Translations under genes and position numbers: made by a program
NCBI GenBank assembly: GCA_021825945.1
Contig: JAKAFN010000004.1
Span: forward strand, 62,001 to 126,000
Source of the DNA: Pseudomonadota bacterium
Lineage (GTDB): Bacteria; Pseudomonadota; Gammaproteobacteria; Burkholderiales; Burkholderiaceae_F
DNA: 64,000 nt
Direction: 5' to 3'
Part shown: positions 1 through 8,001 of the stretch, piece after piece
Position numbering within the stretch: the stretch's first letter is position 1
Layout: every line of letters starts with the position of its first letter
The notes under the pieces: generated by a model
The model's input: the letters and a program-made list of their open reading frames with translations, nothing else
Told to the model about the DNA's origin: nothing
The model's database searches: none

Positions 1-2
1 AG

Positions 3-1460
3 GTATTCCGGCGCGCGCTCGAGACCGTCGCCTCGCCCATCGAGACGCTCGGGTTCGCCGGGTTTTTCGGGATCTTCATCGAACACGTCCCGCTAGGCTC
101 GACTGCCAGCCACGTCCACGTCCCCGTGCTGTTCCGGCCGGCCTACCCGATCTACGATCGGGTCAAGAGCCGCGATCCGGACACCGTGATCGTCGAACGC
201 CGTCGTCGCATCGGGCTCTATAAGGCCTGGAAAGGCTTCAAGTTCTCGGCGGCGTCGTGCTTTTCCTTCGTCGAGGCGGCTGGACTGATGTATGCGTCGA
301 AGCTGATCACCGACAGTTTCGGCTGGACCCGGCCGGTTCCCGACCCGCGGACCCAGGGCCTCGACCGGAACGCCGCCGATCGCGTCGGCCCGACCCTCGA
401 CGACGTGTCGCCGGACCGGCGATGCCCGGATCACGCCCACGCCGGTATTCCTCCCGAGGAACGCGCCGGACATGCGGAGCGCATCCTGCGAGCGATGTCC
501 CTCACCCGAAATTTCGCGCCCATCGTGCTGTTGGCCGGCCACGGCAGCAGCACAGTCAATAACCCCTATGGATCGGCGCTCGATTGCGGCGCCTGTGCCG
601 GACAAACCGGAGAAGCCAGCGCACGCGTGGTCGCCGCGCTATTGAACGACCCGAGCGTCCGGAAAGCGCTGCACCACCGCGGTATCGACGTTCCCGACGA
701 CACCTGGTTCCTTGCCGGACTCCACGATACGACCACGGATGCGCTGCAACTTTTCGATTGCGATGACGTCCCCCCGGGGCTCGGCCCCGAACTCGCGCGA
801 TTGCGGCAGTGGTTGGAGCAGGCCGGGGATCTGGCGCGCCTCGAGCGCGCCGCCTTGCTCGGGATCTCTGCCACCACCGATCGCGGCATCGAACATCGCA
901 TCCGCGACCGCAGCCGCGACTGGTCGCAGGTGCGACCCGAATGGGCACTCGCCAACAACGCGGCATTCATCGCCGCGCCGCGCTCGCGTACCGCGGCGCT
1001 CCATCTCGCCGGCCGCGCCTTCCTGCACGAATACGTCTGGCGGCAGGATGCGGGGTTCGGCGTGCTCGAGCTGATCATGACCGCCCCGATGGTCGTGGCG
1101 AACTGGATCAACATGCAGTACTACGCCTCGGTGGTGGACAACCGACGATTCGGTAGCGGCAACAAGGTGCTGCACAACGTCACCGGCGGCGCCATCGGCG
1201 TGCTCGAAGGCAATGGCGGCGACTTGCGCACCGGCCTGCCGCTGCAGTCGGTACGCGACGGCCGGAACTGGATGCACGAGCCCTTGCGCTTGAGCGTGTT
1301 CCTCGAAGCGCCGCAGGATCCGATCGATGACGTGCTGTCCCGGCACGCCGTGGTGCGGCAGTTCGTGGAGAACGGTTGGCTGCATCTGTTCCGGATCGCC
1401 GATGACGGCACGGTATTCCTGCGCCGGCCCGACGGCCGTTGGCAGGAGACGGATCGCTAA
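3..1460 (+). CDS. dabA: DabA bicarbonate-accumulation subunit (DUF2309), C-terminal part, cut by left edge
   Basis: The reading frame is open from the first bases, so the start lies outside the window and about the last 486 codons are seen. DabA is the carbonic-anhydrase-like cytoplasmic subunit that, with the membrane protein DabB, builds up intracellular bicarbonate for the carboxysome. The sequence keeps the family's second zinc half-site: a GHGSS motif (about residue 179 of the visible part) with a Cys exactly 15 residues after its His, in LDCGACAG. This matches the H524/C539 spacing known for the Halothiobacillus protein. The family's early motif GFAGFFG is encoded at about 54-74, and the C-terminal NGWLHLF block is present. 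The gene converges on cbbO across a short gap holding an inverted repeat. Whether dabB precedes it cannot be seen. The identification is secure; only completeness is unknown. Confidence 0.93.
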   Translation, partial: VFRRALETVASPIETLGFAGFFGIFIEHVPLGSTASHVHVPVLFRPAYPIYDRVKSRDPDTVIVERRRRIGLYKAWKGFKFSAASCFSFVEAAGLMYASKLITDSFGWTRPVPDPRTQGLDRNAADRVGPTLDDVSPDRRCPDHAHAGIPPEERAGHAERILRAMSLTRNFAPIVLLAGHGSSTVNNPYGSALDCGACAGQTGEASARVVAALLNDPSVRKALHHRGIDVPDDTWFLAGLHDTTTDALQLFDCDDVPPGLGPELARLRQWLEQAGDLARLERAALLGISATTDRGIEHRIRDRSRDWSQVRPEWALANNAAFIAAPRSRTAALHLAGRAFLHEYVWRQDAGFGVLELIMTAPMVVANWINMQYYASVVDNRRFGSGNKVLHNVTGGAIGVLEGNGGDLRTGLPLQSVRDGRNWMHEPLRLSVFLEAPQDPIDDVLSRHAVVRQFVENGWLHLFRIADDGTVFLRRPDGRWQETDR

Positions 1461-1503
1461 CGGGCCGGATACGTACTGCGGCGGGAGCGGGCGGGGGGAA
1501 TGG

Positions 1504-1599
1504 CATGGACGCCCCCATCCCAAGGCCGGATGTATGAGCGCAATCAACCCCGGCTACGCCAAACATGCCTCCGTTCGTTGCAAAACGGGGGCGTCCATG
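1504..1599. repeat. 13-bp perfect inverted repeat between convergent dabA and cbbO
   Basis: CATGGACGCCCCC at 1504-1516 is repeated as its exact reverse complement at 1587-1599, with 70 bases between the arms. A 9-base direct repeat, ATGTATGAG, also occurs at 1530-1538 and 1597-1605. The element occupies nearly the whole gap between the two convergent stop codons. There is no T-run, so it is not a standard intrinsic terminator. It could still fold as a transcript-end hairpin from either side, or be a remnant of a small mobile repeat. Confidence 0.6.
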
Positions 1600-1613
1600 T
1601 ATGAGGGTGCCCG

Positions 1614-3983
1614 TCAGCGGGTCATCGACAGGTACAGGGCGGGGAGCTTTTCCGGCAGGCGGGCGACCTGGTCGAGGATCAGATAGTTCTTCGCCCCGAA
1701 GATCCGCGAGACGTACTGATCCGCGTTGGGATCGAGCGTCAGGCAGAAGGTGTTGACGCCGCGTCGCGCCAGTTCCTCGACTGCCTTTCGGGTGTCCTGG
1801 CGCAGATATTGCGGGTCACGCACGTCGTTGTCGGCGGGCTCCCCGTCGGTGAGCAGCAGAATCAGTTTCCGCTGACTCGGTCGCCGGGAAAGATGGGCGC
1901 CGGCATGGCGGAGGGCGGTGCCCATGCGAGTCGAAAGCTGCCCCGTCATCGCTGCCAGCCGGCCCTTGACCCGTTCGTCATAGATGCCGTCGAAATCCTT
2001 GAAGCGGTAATACTCGACGTCATGGCGGCCGTTCGAATCGAAGCCGTGGATCGCGAACGGATCGCCGATCTTGTCCAGCGCGTCGGCAAGGAGCGCCGCG
2101 GCTTCCCGCGCCATGTCGAGAACGGTCAGATCGCGATCGTCGCCGGCCAAGGCGTCATTGGTCGATTCGGACAGATCGATCAGCAACAGCACCGAGAGAT
2201 CCCGGATCTGCAGCCGCGTGCGAATTCCGATCCGCGGGTCGGGCGCTCGCCCCATCCGGATGTCGACCATCCCCTGGATCGCGGCGTTGAGGTCGATTTC
2301 GTCGCCATCCTCGACCTTGCGCTGGCGCACGACGCCTTGCGGTTGGACGGCTTCGATCAGCCGCTTGAGCCGTCGCACGAGCGGCTTGTGCTTTTCGATG
2401 ACCGCATCGATGCGTGCGGGATCGCCGACTTTCGGGTGCTTTTCGAGCAGCGTGACCCAGTCCGGTCGCTCGAGCTGTGTCTGATAGTCCCACTCCGGAT
2501 AGTGGAACGGCGAGGACACCGGCGGTTTGCCTTCACGCTCATTGAAGGTCGTTCCGTCGTCGTCGTAGAGTTCGGTCGCCAGGATCCAGATCTCCTGGGC
2601 ATCGTCGCCGGCGAATTCGACGTCGAGCCCATTGAGCATTTCCATCAGGCTGACGTACTTGCGTACCTGTGCGGGCCGCCCGCCCGCGCCGAGCACCTCG
2701 AAATCGCCTTCCGGCATTTCCCACAGGTGGCGGTTGTCGTCGCGATACGAAGCCGACGGCTCATCGAGCCGGGCGTTGAACGGAATCTCGCGCCGCACCG
2801 CCTCGTCGGCGAGTTCCAGGCCGATCGCGACGGCGCCATCGATGTCGTGCAGGTCGGCAAGCGCCCGGAATCGGTCGCGGGCAAGTGCGACGAGCGGATG
2901 ATCGTCCTGCGCGGTTTCATCGAGCAAGGCCCGGGCGATGCGATCGAGCAGCGGCCCGACGCGCTCGGGCGCGTCCGCATCCGCCGGCAGCAACGCCGAC
3001 CACAGCGCCTGCAAACCGGGAAAGGCGCGTACCGCCAGGGCTTCGACGCGGGCGTCCTCGATCACACCCACGAACGCCCGCTGCAAGGGTGTATACGCGT
3101 CCGCGCGCGGGTCGGGGCGGGAGTGGACTTGATGGGCAGCGGCGTGCGCAGCCGCCGCCCGATAGACCTCCAGGCCGGCAATCCGGGGAGCCGCCGGCGC
3201 CGCGACCGCGGCGGAGGGCTCGTCCTCGGCAACCGGCCCGACGTCGTCGAACGCGTCGGGCAGGTGGATGACGTATCGTTCGATGTAGGGGCGATACCCC
3301 GTCCGCGTCTCGAAATCGCCGGAGGTCGGACGCAGGAAGAAGTCTCGGCCCCACAGCGCGCGCAGGTACATGAGCAAACGGCGCTGGACGTCGACGAACA
3401 GCACGCCGCGCTGCTCCTTCTTGAGCACGGCGCGCGCCTCATCGCTTTCGAGTGCGAAGTATGTGGCCTGCGCCGCGAAATCGCTGCGATAGGCCGAAGC
3501 ACCCCACATGGCCCAGCGCCGCAGCCCTCCCAGCGTGAGGTGGGTCAGCAGCACATCGAGCTTTTCGAGCATCGGCCGCAGCGCCCGCGGCACCTGCGTG
3601 AGCAGGTTGTCGAGCAGGGACAGATAGCCTTTGAAGAGTTCCAGTTCCCCCAGGCGCGCCGCGGCGGTCGGCGCGGTGGAAAACAGCAGGACCAGAACCG
3701 CGGCGCTGGTCTTGGAGTACATCTTGATCGCGCTGGAGAGCAGCTCGGCAACCGCCTGTTCGCCGATCTCCTTCGCAACCTGGGGCCCGCTTTCGATGAA
3801 CGACACGACGAGATCGGTACCCCGACCCAGAGCCTGGAGCCCCGCCGCGCCTTGGAGGTAGGCCTGCAACCCGCGCGGGCTGAACACCCGTACGGCATCC
3901 TGCCAGTTGGCCTCGAGCACCTCGCCGGCCTGGGCGCCCAACTCGTCGAGGATATCCTGGTAATCGCTGAGATGGATTGCCAT
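1614..3983 (-). CDS. cbbO: CbbO, Rubisco activase adaptor with VWA domain
   Basis: 789 residues. CbbO is the adaptor that, with the AAA+ protein CbbQ, removes inhibitory sugar phosphates from Rubisco. The C-terminal von Willebrand A domain (about residues 595-789) carries a MIDAS metal site, D603-x-S605-x-S607 in DLSEST, and a downstream TDGEP motif. The N-terminal two thirds are the family's helical region with no enzymatic motif. The ATG at 3983 is preceded by GGGAGGGG. It is the last gene of the carboxysome operon on this strand, 38 bases after the small Ala-rich gene. No cbbQ lies beside it or anywhere in the window, which is unusual because the two genes are normally adjacent. The partner may lie elsewhere. 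Confidence 0.9.
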   Translation of the reverse strand: MAIHLSDYQDILDELGAQAGEVLEANWQDAVRVFSPRGLQAYLQGAAGLQALGRGTDLVVSFIESGPQVAKEIGEQAVAELLSSAIKMYSKTSAAVLVLLFSTAPTAAARLGELELFKGYLSLLDNLLTQVPRALRPMLEKLDVLLTHLTLGGLRRWAMWGASAYRSDFAAQATYFALESDEARAVLKKEQRGVLFVDVQRRLLMYLRALWGRDFFLRPTSGDFETRTGYRPYIERYVIHLPDAFDDVGPVAEDEPSAAVAAPAAPRIAGLEVYRAAAAHAAAHQVHSRPDPRADAYTPLQRAFVGVIEDARVEALAVRAFPGLQALWSALLPADADAPERVGPLLDRIARALLDETAQDDHPLVALARDRFRALADLHDIDGAVAIGLELADEAVRREIPFNARLDEPSASYRDDNRHLWEMPEGDFEVLGAGGRPAQVRKYVSLMEMLNGLDVEFAGDDAQEIWILATELYDDDGTTFNEREGKPPVSSPFHYPEWDYQTQLERPDWVTLLEKHPKVGDPARIDAVIEKHKPLVRRLKRLIEAVQPQGVVRQRKVEDGDEIDLNAAIQGMVDIRMGRAPDPRIGIRTRLQIRDLSVLLLIDLSESTNDALAGDDRDLTVLDMAREAAALLADALDKIGDPFAIHGFDSNGRHDVEYYRFKDFDGIYDERVKGRLAAMTGQLSTRMGTALRHAGAHLSRRPSQRKLILLLTDGEPADNDVRDPQYLRQDTRKAVEELARRGVNTFCLTLDPNADQYVSRIFGAKNYLILDQVARLPEKLPALYLSMTR

Positions 3984-4021
3984 CGCCGCCTGCCCCTCCC
4001 GATACGTTCAACCGCGACGGT

Positions 4022-4435
4022 TCAATCCGGCCAGACCCGTTCCGGATGCAATACCGCGCCGTCGGCGGCGGATTCCCTCGTGGTGGCCGTTGCCGGCCGC
4101 GATGTCGACGCCGGCAACGACACGGCGGCGGTCGCGGCGGTCTTGGCGCCGGCCGACGCGGCCGGCGCGGCCGGTATCACCGCCGGGCGTGTCGCGGCAG
4201 GTGGCGCAACGACCGCGCGGGGCGCGGTCGCAGCCACGGCGGCCGGCGCACGCACCACCGGCGCAGGACGCTCGGGTTGCGCGGCCTTCGCCGGCACGGT
4301 GGCGCGGATCGCCGGTTCGACGTTACGGGTTTTGGCCGGCGCCGTACGCGTTCCGGCGCCCTTGGTCGCAGGTTCCGGGTTGCGCTTTGCACCCGCCCGG
4401 CTTCCCGGCCGGCCACGCATCGGATCAACTGGCAT
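4022..4435 (-). CDS. Disordered Ala/Pro/Arg-rich small protein, candidate orphan McdB
   Basis: 137 residues from the ATG at 4435, which overlaps the acRAF stop by 11 bases. A start at 4420 is also possible, and neither has a clear Shine-Dalgarno. The protein is strongly basic, low in complexity, almost entirely Ala, Pro, Arg, Thr and Val, and predicted to be disordered by inspection. It ends in HPERVWPD, with its only Trp three residues from the end. Alpha-carboxysome positioning proteins (McdB) are small, disordered, encoded in this part of the operon, and known for an invariant C-terminal Trp that contacts the carboxysome. Position, composition and the terminal Trp together suggest McdB. 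The partner ATPase McdA is absent from the window. The low-complexity sequence makes homology hard to prove, so the name is an inference. Confidence 0.55.
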   Translation of the reverse strand: MPVDPMRGRPGSRAGAKRNPEPATKGAGTRTAPAKTRNVEPAIRATVPAKAAQPERPAPVVRAPAAVAATAPRAVVAPPAATRPAVIPAAPAASAGAKTAATAAVSLPASTSRPATATTRESAADGAVLHPERVWPD

Positions 4436-4688
4436 GGCGCGTCGCAATCGCATCCGCCGCGGCGGCGAAATCGCGTTCCGTGGTGCCCGGCGCATCCCCG
4501 TTCATGCCAAGGCTGACGTTGACGTGGGTACGCGCGAAATTGAGATCGGGATAACAACCGAGCTGCTCGGAGAGGGCCGCAAGCTCATCGAGGAATCCCC
4601 GGGTCGCCCCGTAGCTCGCAAAGTCGTAACGGCGCGCCAGCCGCGGCGGGCGTTTCTGGACCGACCACTTATCCGAATATTCCGACAT
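4425..4688 (-). CDS. acRAF: Alpha-carboxysome Rubisco assembly factor (pterin carbinolamine dehydratase-like)
   Basis: 87 residues with the pterin-4a-carbinolamine dehydratase fold signature (YDFASYGATRGFLDELAALS, then a NFARTHVNVSL strand). In carboxysome operons this subfamily is not a dehydratase but a chaperone assisting form IA Rubisco assembly. The start at 4688 (MSEYSDKW) is chosen over an upstream Met because GGGAGAG precedes it, and because it overlaps the end of the bacterioferritin-like gene by 20 bases, as expected for coupled translation. The pairing bfr-like then acRAF is standard in alpha-carboxysome clusters. Confidence 0.85.
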   Translation of the reverse strand: MSEYSDKWSVQKRPPRLARRYDFASYGATRGFLDELAALSEQLGCYPDLNFARTHVNVSLGMNGDAPGTTERDFAAAADAIATRHAS

Positions 4689-5154
4689 CACAGCTCTCCC
4701 GATGGGTTGCATCCGCAAGCATGCGCTCCAACTCGTGAAAATGCGCCTGCTCGTCCTTCAGTAGTGCGGCAAAAAGTTGCCGAGCGGTTTCATCGCGCGT
4801 GCGGCGACAATGATCGACCGCCTCGGCATAAAGCTGCACTGCCTCTCGCTCCAACTGCATATCGCGGACGAGGAACTCGGCCTTGTCGCGTCCGGGGCGC
4901 ACCGCCGCGAGCTGGGTCGCGTTCGGGGTCAACCCCAAGGCGAGCATGTGCCGGATGATCATGGCGGCATGCCCGAGTTCCTCGCTCGCCTCGCGCCGAA
5001 AATAGGCGCACTCCGCGTCCATCCCCCATAGCGCGCACAATTGCCCCTGGGTGACGTAGTGCTGCACCACGCTCATTTCGTGGCTCAGCGCCTGGCGGAG
5101 ATAGCCTATCGTCCGAGGGTCGCCCCGGTGAACGCGATCCAGGTTCGCCAGCAT
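4669..5154 (-). CDS. Bacterioferritin-like diiron protein of the carboxysome operon
   Basis: 161 residues forming a four-helix ferritin-like bundle. Candidate diiron ligands are visible: Glu in SHEMSVVQHY, Glu and His in EASEELGHA, Glu in LEREAV, and Glu and His in KDEQAHFHELE. Family members conserved in alpha-carboxysome operons have no firmly settled role; iron storage or redox protection of the compartment have been suggested. It lies 9 bases after csoS1B and overlaps acRAF by 20 bases, so it is part of the same transcript. Confidence 0.85.
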   Translation of the reverse strand: MLANLDRVHRGDPRTIGYLRQALSHEMSVVQHYVTQGQLCALWGMDAECAYFRREASEELGHAAMIIRHMLALGLTPNATQLAAVRPGRDKAEFLVRDMQLEREAVQLYAEAVDHCRRTRDETARQLFAALLKDEQAHFHELERMLADATHRESCDVGIFG

Positions 5155-5163
5155 GGCGACACC

Positions 5164-5502
5164 TTAGCGCGCGACCTCGGAGACATCCATGTCCCGACCG
5201 CTGGTCCCGGCACCGGGCGCGCGCGGCAGGATCCCCTCGACCTCGGCGTGGACGCGCGCGATGATGTGCGCGGCGACCAGACCGTCGCCGACGCGCTCGC
5301 ACGCATCGGCACCCGCACGCACCGCCGCGTTGACCGCACCGGTCTCGCCGCGCACCAGCACCGTCACGTAGCCGCCGCCCACGAACTGCCGACCGATGAG
5401 GCGCACTTCCGCCGCCTTGGTCATCGCGTCCGCCGCTTCGATCGCCGGCACGAGTCCGCGCGTCTCGATCATTCCCAATGCAATACCCGTCACTTCAGCC
5501 AT
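5164..5502 (-). CDS. csoS1B: Carboxysome shell hexamer protein CsoS1, extended (CsoS1B-like)
   Basis: 112 residues, one BMC domain (MAEVTGIALGMIETRG at the N-terminus). It is nearly identical to the neighbouring paralogue over about 95 residues, then carries an extra tail of about 17 residues (APGAGTSGRDMDVSEVAR), as CsoS1B does relative to CsoS1A/C in Halothiobacillus. The hexamer tiles the shell facets, and its pore probably admits bicarbonate and sugar phosphates. The start at 5502 is chosen because AAGGAG ends about 7 bases before it; an in-frame ATG at 5508 sits too close to that site. The duplicated DNA with csoS1A indicates tandem duplication. Confidence 0.9.
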   Translation of the reverse strand: MAEVTGIALGMIETRGLVPAIEAADAMTKAAEVRLIGRQFVGGGYVTVLVRGETGAVNAAVRAGADACERVGDGLVAAHIIARVHAEVEGILPRAPGAGTSGRDMDVSEVAR

Positions 5503-5548
5503 TTCCATTCTCCTTGCGATAGCGGAAAATCCATGTCCCCCGCCGCAG

Positions 5549-5845
5549 TTACGCGGACGGAGCCTTCGGCAGAATGCCTTCGACTTCAGCGTGGACGCGG
5601 GCGATGATGTGCGCCGCAACCAGACCGTCGCCGACACGCTCGCACGCATCGGCGCCTGCACGCACCGCCGCGTTGACGGCGCCGGTCTCGCCCCGCACCA
5701 TCACCGTGACGTAGCCGCCACCGACGAAATGGCGGCCGATCAGGCGCACTTCCGCCGCCTTCGTCATCGCGTCCGCCGCTTCGATCGCCGGCACGAGTCC
5801 GCGCGTCTCGATCATTCCCAATGCAATTCCGGTCACATCAGCCAT
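5549..5845 (-). CDS. csoS1A: Carboxysome shell hexamer protein CsoS1 (CsoS1A/C-like)
   Basis: 98 residues, the standard length of the main alpha-carboxysome hexameric shell protein. It is a single BMC domain beginning MADVTGIALGMIETRG, with the pore-forming region around IGRHFVGGGYVTVMVRG. A strong AAAGGAG precedes the ATG. It lies 37 bases after csoS4B and 46 bases before its longer paralogue. Only two csoS1 copies are present here, against three in the Halothiobacillus cluster. No CsoS1D-type tandem BMC protein is found in the window. Confidence 0.93.
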   Translation of the reverse strand: MADVTGIALGMIETRGLVPAIEAADAMTKAAEVRLIGRHFVGGGYVTVMVRGETGAVNAAVRAGADACERVGDGLVAAHIIARVHAEVEGILPKAPSA

Positions 5846-5882
5846 TTCCAGCTCCTTTACAGTGAAAAAACACCCCTATTTC

Positions 5883-6140
5883 CTAGGCATGCGCCTCGGA
5901 TTCCCAGTGATCGATGATTCCCGCGATCGTCAGGTCGGTGAGAACGCGGGCATCACCGGATGCGTACCGTGCAGCCGAACCGCTCACGGTGAACACCCAT
6001 TTGCCGGGGGGCACCCCCACCGGATCGCACGCCACGGCGATTGCGCCTTTTGCATCGGCAACGACGCGCAGCGACAGATTGCTGAGGCCCGCCACCCGGC
6101 GGGTCGCCACCAGATCCGAAAGAACCTGCATGATTTCCAT
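5883..6140 (-). CDS. csoS4B: Carboxysome vertex protein CsoS4B
   Basis: 85 residues of the CcmL/EutN (BMV) family, which forms pentamers capping the shell vertices. The N-terminus MEIMQVLSDLVATRR and the VPPGKWVFTVSGSAAR block are typical. The ATG at 6140 overlaps the TGA of csoS4A by 4 bases (ATGA), fixing the start and implying translational coupling. Without both pentamer proteins alpha-carboxysomes form but leak CO2, according to work in Halothiobacillus. Confidence 0.9.
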   Translation of the reverse strand: MEIMQVLSDLVATRRVAGLSNLSLRVVADAKGAIAVACDPVGVPPGKWVFTVSGSAARYASGDARVLTDLTIAGIIDHWESEAHA

Positions 6141-6415
6141 CAGCGTTTCTCCTCGGACTTGCCGTCTTCGACCGCCCAGCGGTCGATGATTCCGACGATG
6201 GTGAGATCGGACGGAAATTCCTTGCTGCCCGCGGCTTCGCGCGCCGCCGACGATCCGACGCAGATGACCCAGTCGCCGGGAATGCATCCGATCGCATCCA
6301 CCGCCACCTGGCGCCCGCCGCCGGCCTTCTCGCGCACCACCAGCAGGGGACGGTGTCCCAGTTCGGCGATGCGGTTTGTCGACACCAGGGTCTTTTCCAC
6401 TTGCATGATCTTCAT
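6140..6415 (-). CDS. csoS4A: Carboxysome vertex protein CsoS4A
   Basis: 91 residues, CcmL/EutN family pentamer. It begins MKIMQVEKTLVSTNR and contains the family block CIPGDWVICVGSSAAREA and a C-terminal DLTIVGIIDRW strand. The start ATG overlaps the csoSCA stop and the stop overlaps the csoS4B start, both as 4-base ATGA junctions. CsoSCA, CsoS4A and CsoS4B are therefore probably made in a fixed ratio from one message. Confidence 0.92.
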   Translation of the reverse strand: MKIMQVEKTLVSTNRIAELGHRPLLVVREKAGGGRQVAVDAIGCIPGDWVICVGSSAAREAAGSKEFPSDLTIVGIIDRWAVEDGKSEEKR

Positions 6416-7983
6416 CGCGCCTGCTCCTGGTCCTCAATGATTTCGATCGGACTGCCCGTCGGCAGATCCTGGACACTGAGTCGGCACTGCAGATCGCCCC
6501 CCGCCACCAGCGCCGGATACCGCTGCCGGATCGCATCGCGCACGCGCCGCGCTTTTTCCGTCGCCCGCTCCCGCGCTTCGGGAACGCGGGCGTCGTAGCG
6601 GTAATGGATCGCGACGGGAACCGGGAGTCCATGCGCAAGGTTGAGCTTGCGGAAAATCTTGATGCCGACGTCCATGTCCGCGGCGCCCTCTTCGAGGGTA
6701 TGCAGATGCGCGTAATACGCGACGTTGCGCATCTGCAGCTCTTCGAATCCGTCTCCGACGCTGATGTAGCGTTCGGCGTGTCCGATGTCGGCGTAGCGAC
6801 CGCCGTGTCGTTCCTGGACGTAGTCGATCTGCGACAGGTTGTTGATCAGCAGATTCACGATCAGCCGCCGCATGCCATCGTGCGGTTCGCCCTGTCCGCT
6901 CGCCCAGCCCCCCTTCCGGCTGGCGGCGCGGACCGCCTCGTAGACCGCGAGTCGCGCGGCATCCGCGGTCGATGCGCGGGTCTGCGCGTACAACTCGGCG
7001 TTGTCGACGAAACGGTAGGCCGACAAATCGCCACGGCCGTCCGGAACATGGATCCGCACCGAATCGGTATCGGTGTCGACGCCGATCAGCAGGATGTCGG
7101 TGCTCGCGCCGCAGCAGAACGCATTTTCGATCGCTTGCCGGAACTGCTTCAACCGACCCAGCGCGGCGTCGATCGCCTGATGATCGTTGCTGCCGTGGGC
7201 CGCGCAGCCTTCGTGCGCCGGATCCGAAGAACTGAAGTGATAGACCGCGACTTTCAGATAGCGCGTTCCCGCGTCCACGGTGCTGGGCACACCTTCGCGG
7301 AAGCGGCGCAGCTCGGTGGCGGTCCAGTTCCGGACATCGACCTCGACATCGAAGAGCGCGCCAGCATAGGCCTTGCGCCAGGTGAACGAAGACAGCGGCA
7401 GACGCAGGATGTAGCGCGACAGGCCTTTGAGCCGCCCGTCGGCGCAGGGGCTGATGTCGACGGAGTGGAACCCGCAATCGAGGAAGAAATTGCGCGTGTC
7501 CTGGACCACTTCGACCTGTTCTCGGATGTCGCGGGCGAATTGATCGGTCGCCGCCGCCAAAGCCTCGAACACGCAATGCGCGTAGGCGGTTTTGACGTCG
7601 AACCCGGTGGCCCAGGCGTCGTCGAGCAAGCGCGCCGGCAACTCGCAGCCCAGCGCCTCCCGGACCACGCCCTGCGCGCGTTCGGCGAACTCCGGCATGG
7701 CCTGGAGCGCGACCACCCGCTGCAGTGCCGGAACGATGCGCGCGAACCGGCCCTTGACCGACTCCTCGCACTGCGCAAGCCGCGCGTTGGCCACCCGGTC
7801 GGCCAGGACATGGCGATCGCCGCCCATCCGCGCCGGCAAGGAACCCTGGCGCGTTCCCAGGCCAAACGGCGCGGCGGCGGGAACGCCGGCCGGATGCGCG
7901 GCCCCCGGCACGACACCGGTCATCGGCAATGATTGCCGCTGACTGGCACGGGCACGCAGGGCATAGGCGTTACGGGTGTTCAC
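6412..7983 (-). CDS. csoSCA: Carboxysomal beta-like carbonic anhydrase CsoSCA (CsoS3)
   Basis: 523 residues, the usual size. It interconverts bicarbonate and CO2 inside the carboxysome. The three zinc ligands are visible: C180 in SPCADGR, H249 in VYHFSSSDP and C260 in AHEGCAAHG. The His to Cys spacing of 11 and the C-A-D-G-R catalytic dyad (D182, R184) match the Halothiobacillus enzyme. The first 50 or so residues are a basic, Pro/Gly-rich extension (ALRARASQRQSLP), the region that tethers CsoSCA to Rubisco in characterised systems. It lies 18 bases after csoS2. Confidence 0.95.
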   Translation of the reverse strand: MNTRNAYALRARASQRQSLPMTGVVPGAAHPAGVPAAAPFGLGTRQGSLPARMGGDRHVLADRVANARLAQCEESVKGRFARIVPALQRVVALQAMPEFAERAQGVVREALGCELPARLLDDAWATGFDVKTAYAHCVFEALAAATDQFARDIREQVEVVQDTRNFFLDCGFHSVDISPCADGRLKGLSRYILRLPLSSFTWRKAYAGALFDVEVDVRNWTATELRRFREGVPSTVDAGTRYLKVAVYHFSSSDPAHEGCAAHGSNDHQAIDAALGRLKQFRQAIENAFCCGASTDILLIGVDTDTDSVRIHVPDGRGDLSAYRFVDNAELYAQTRASTADAARLAVYEAVRAASRKGGWASGQGEPHDGMRRLIVNLLINNLSQIDYVQERHGGRYADIGHAERYISVGDGFEELQMRNVAYYAHLHTLEEGAADMDVGIKIFRKLNLAHGLPVPVAIHYRYDARVPEARERATEKARRVRDAIRQRYPALVAGGDLQCRLSVQDLPTGSPIEIIEDQEQAR

Positions 7984-8001
7984 GTCACGACTCCGTCGGG
8001 A

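Noticed and set aside
1809..4958. Over 1000 codons open on the plus strand opposite cbbO, the Ala-rich gene and acRAF
   Set aside because: Antisense to well-supported carboxysome-operon genes.
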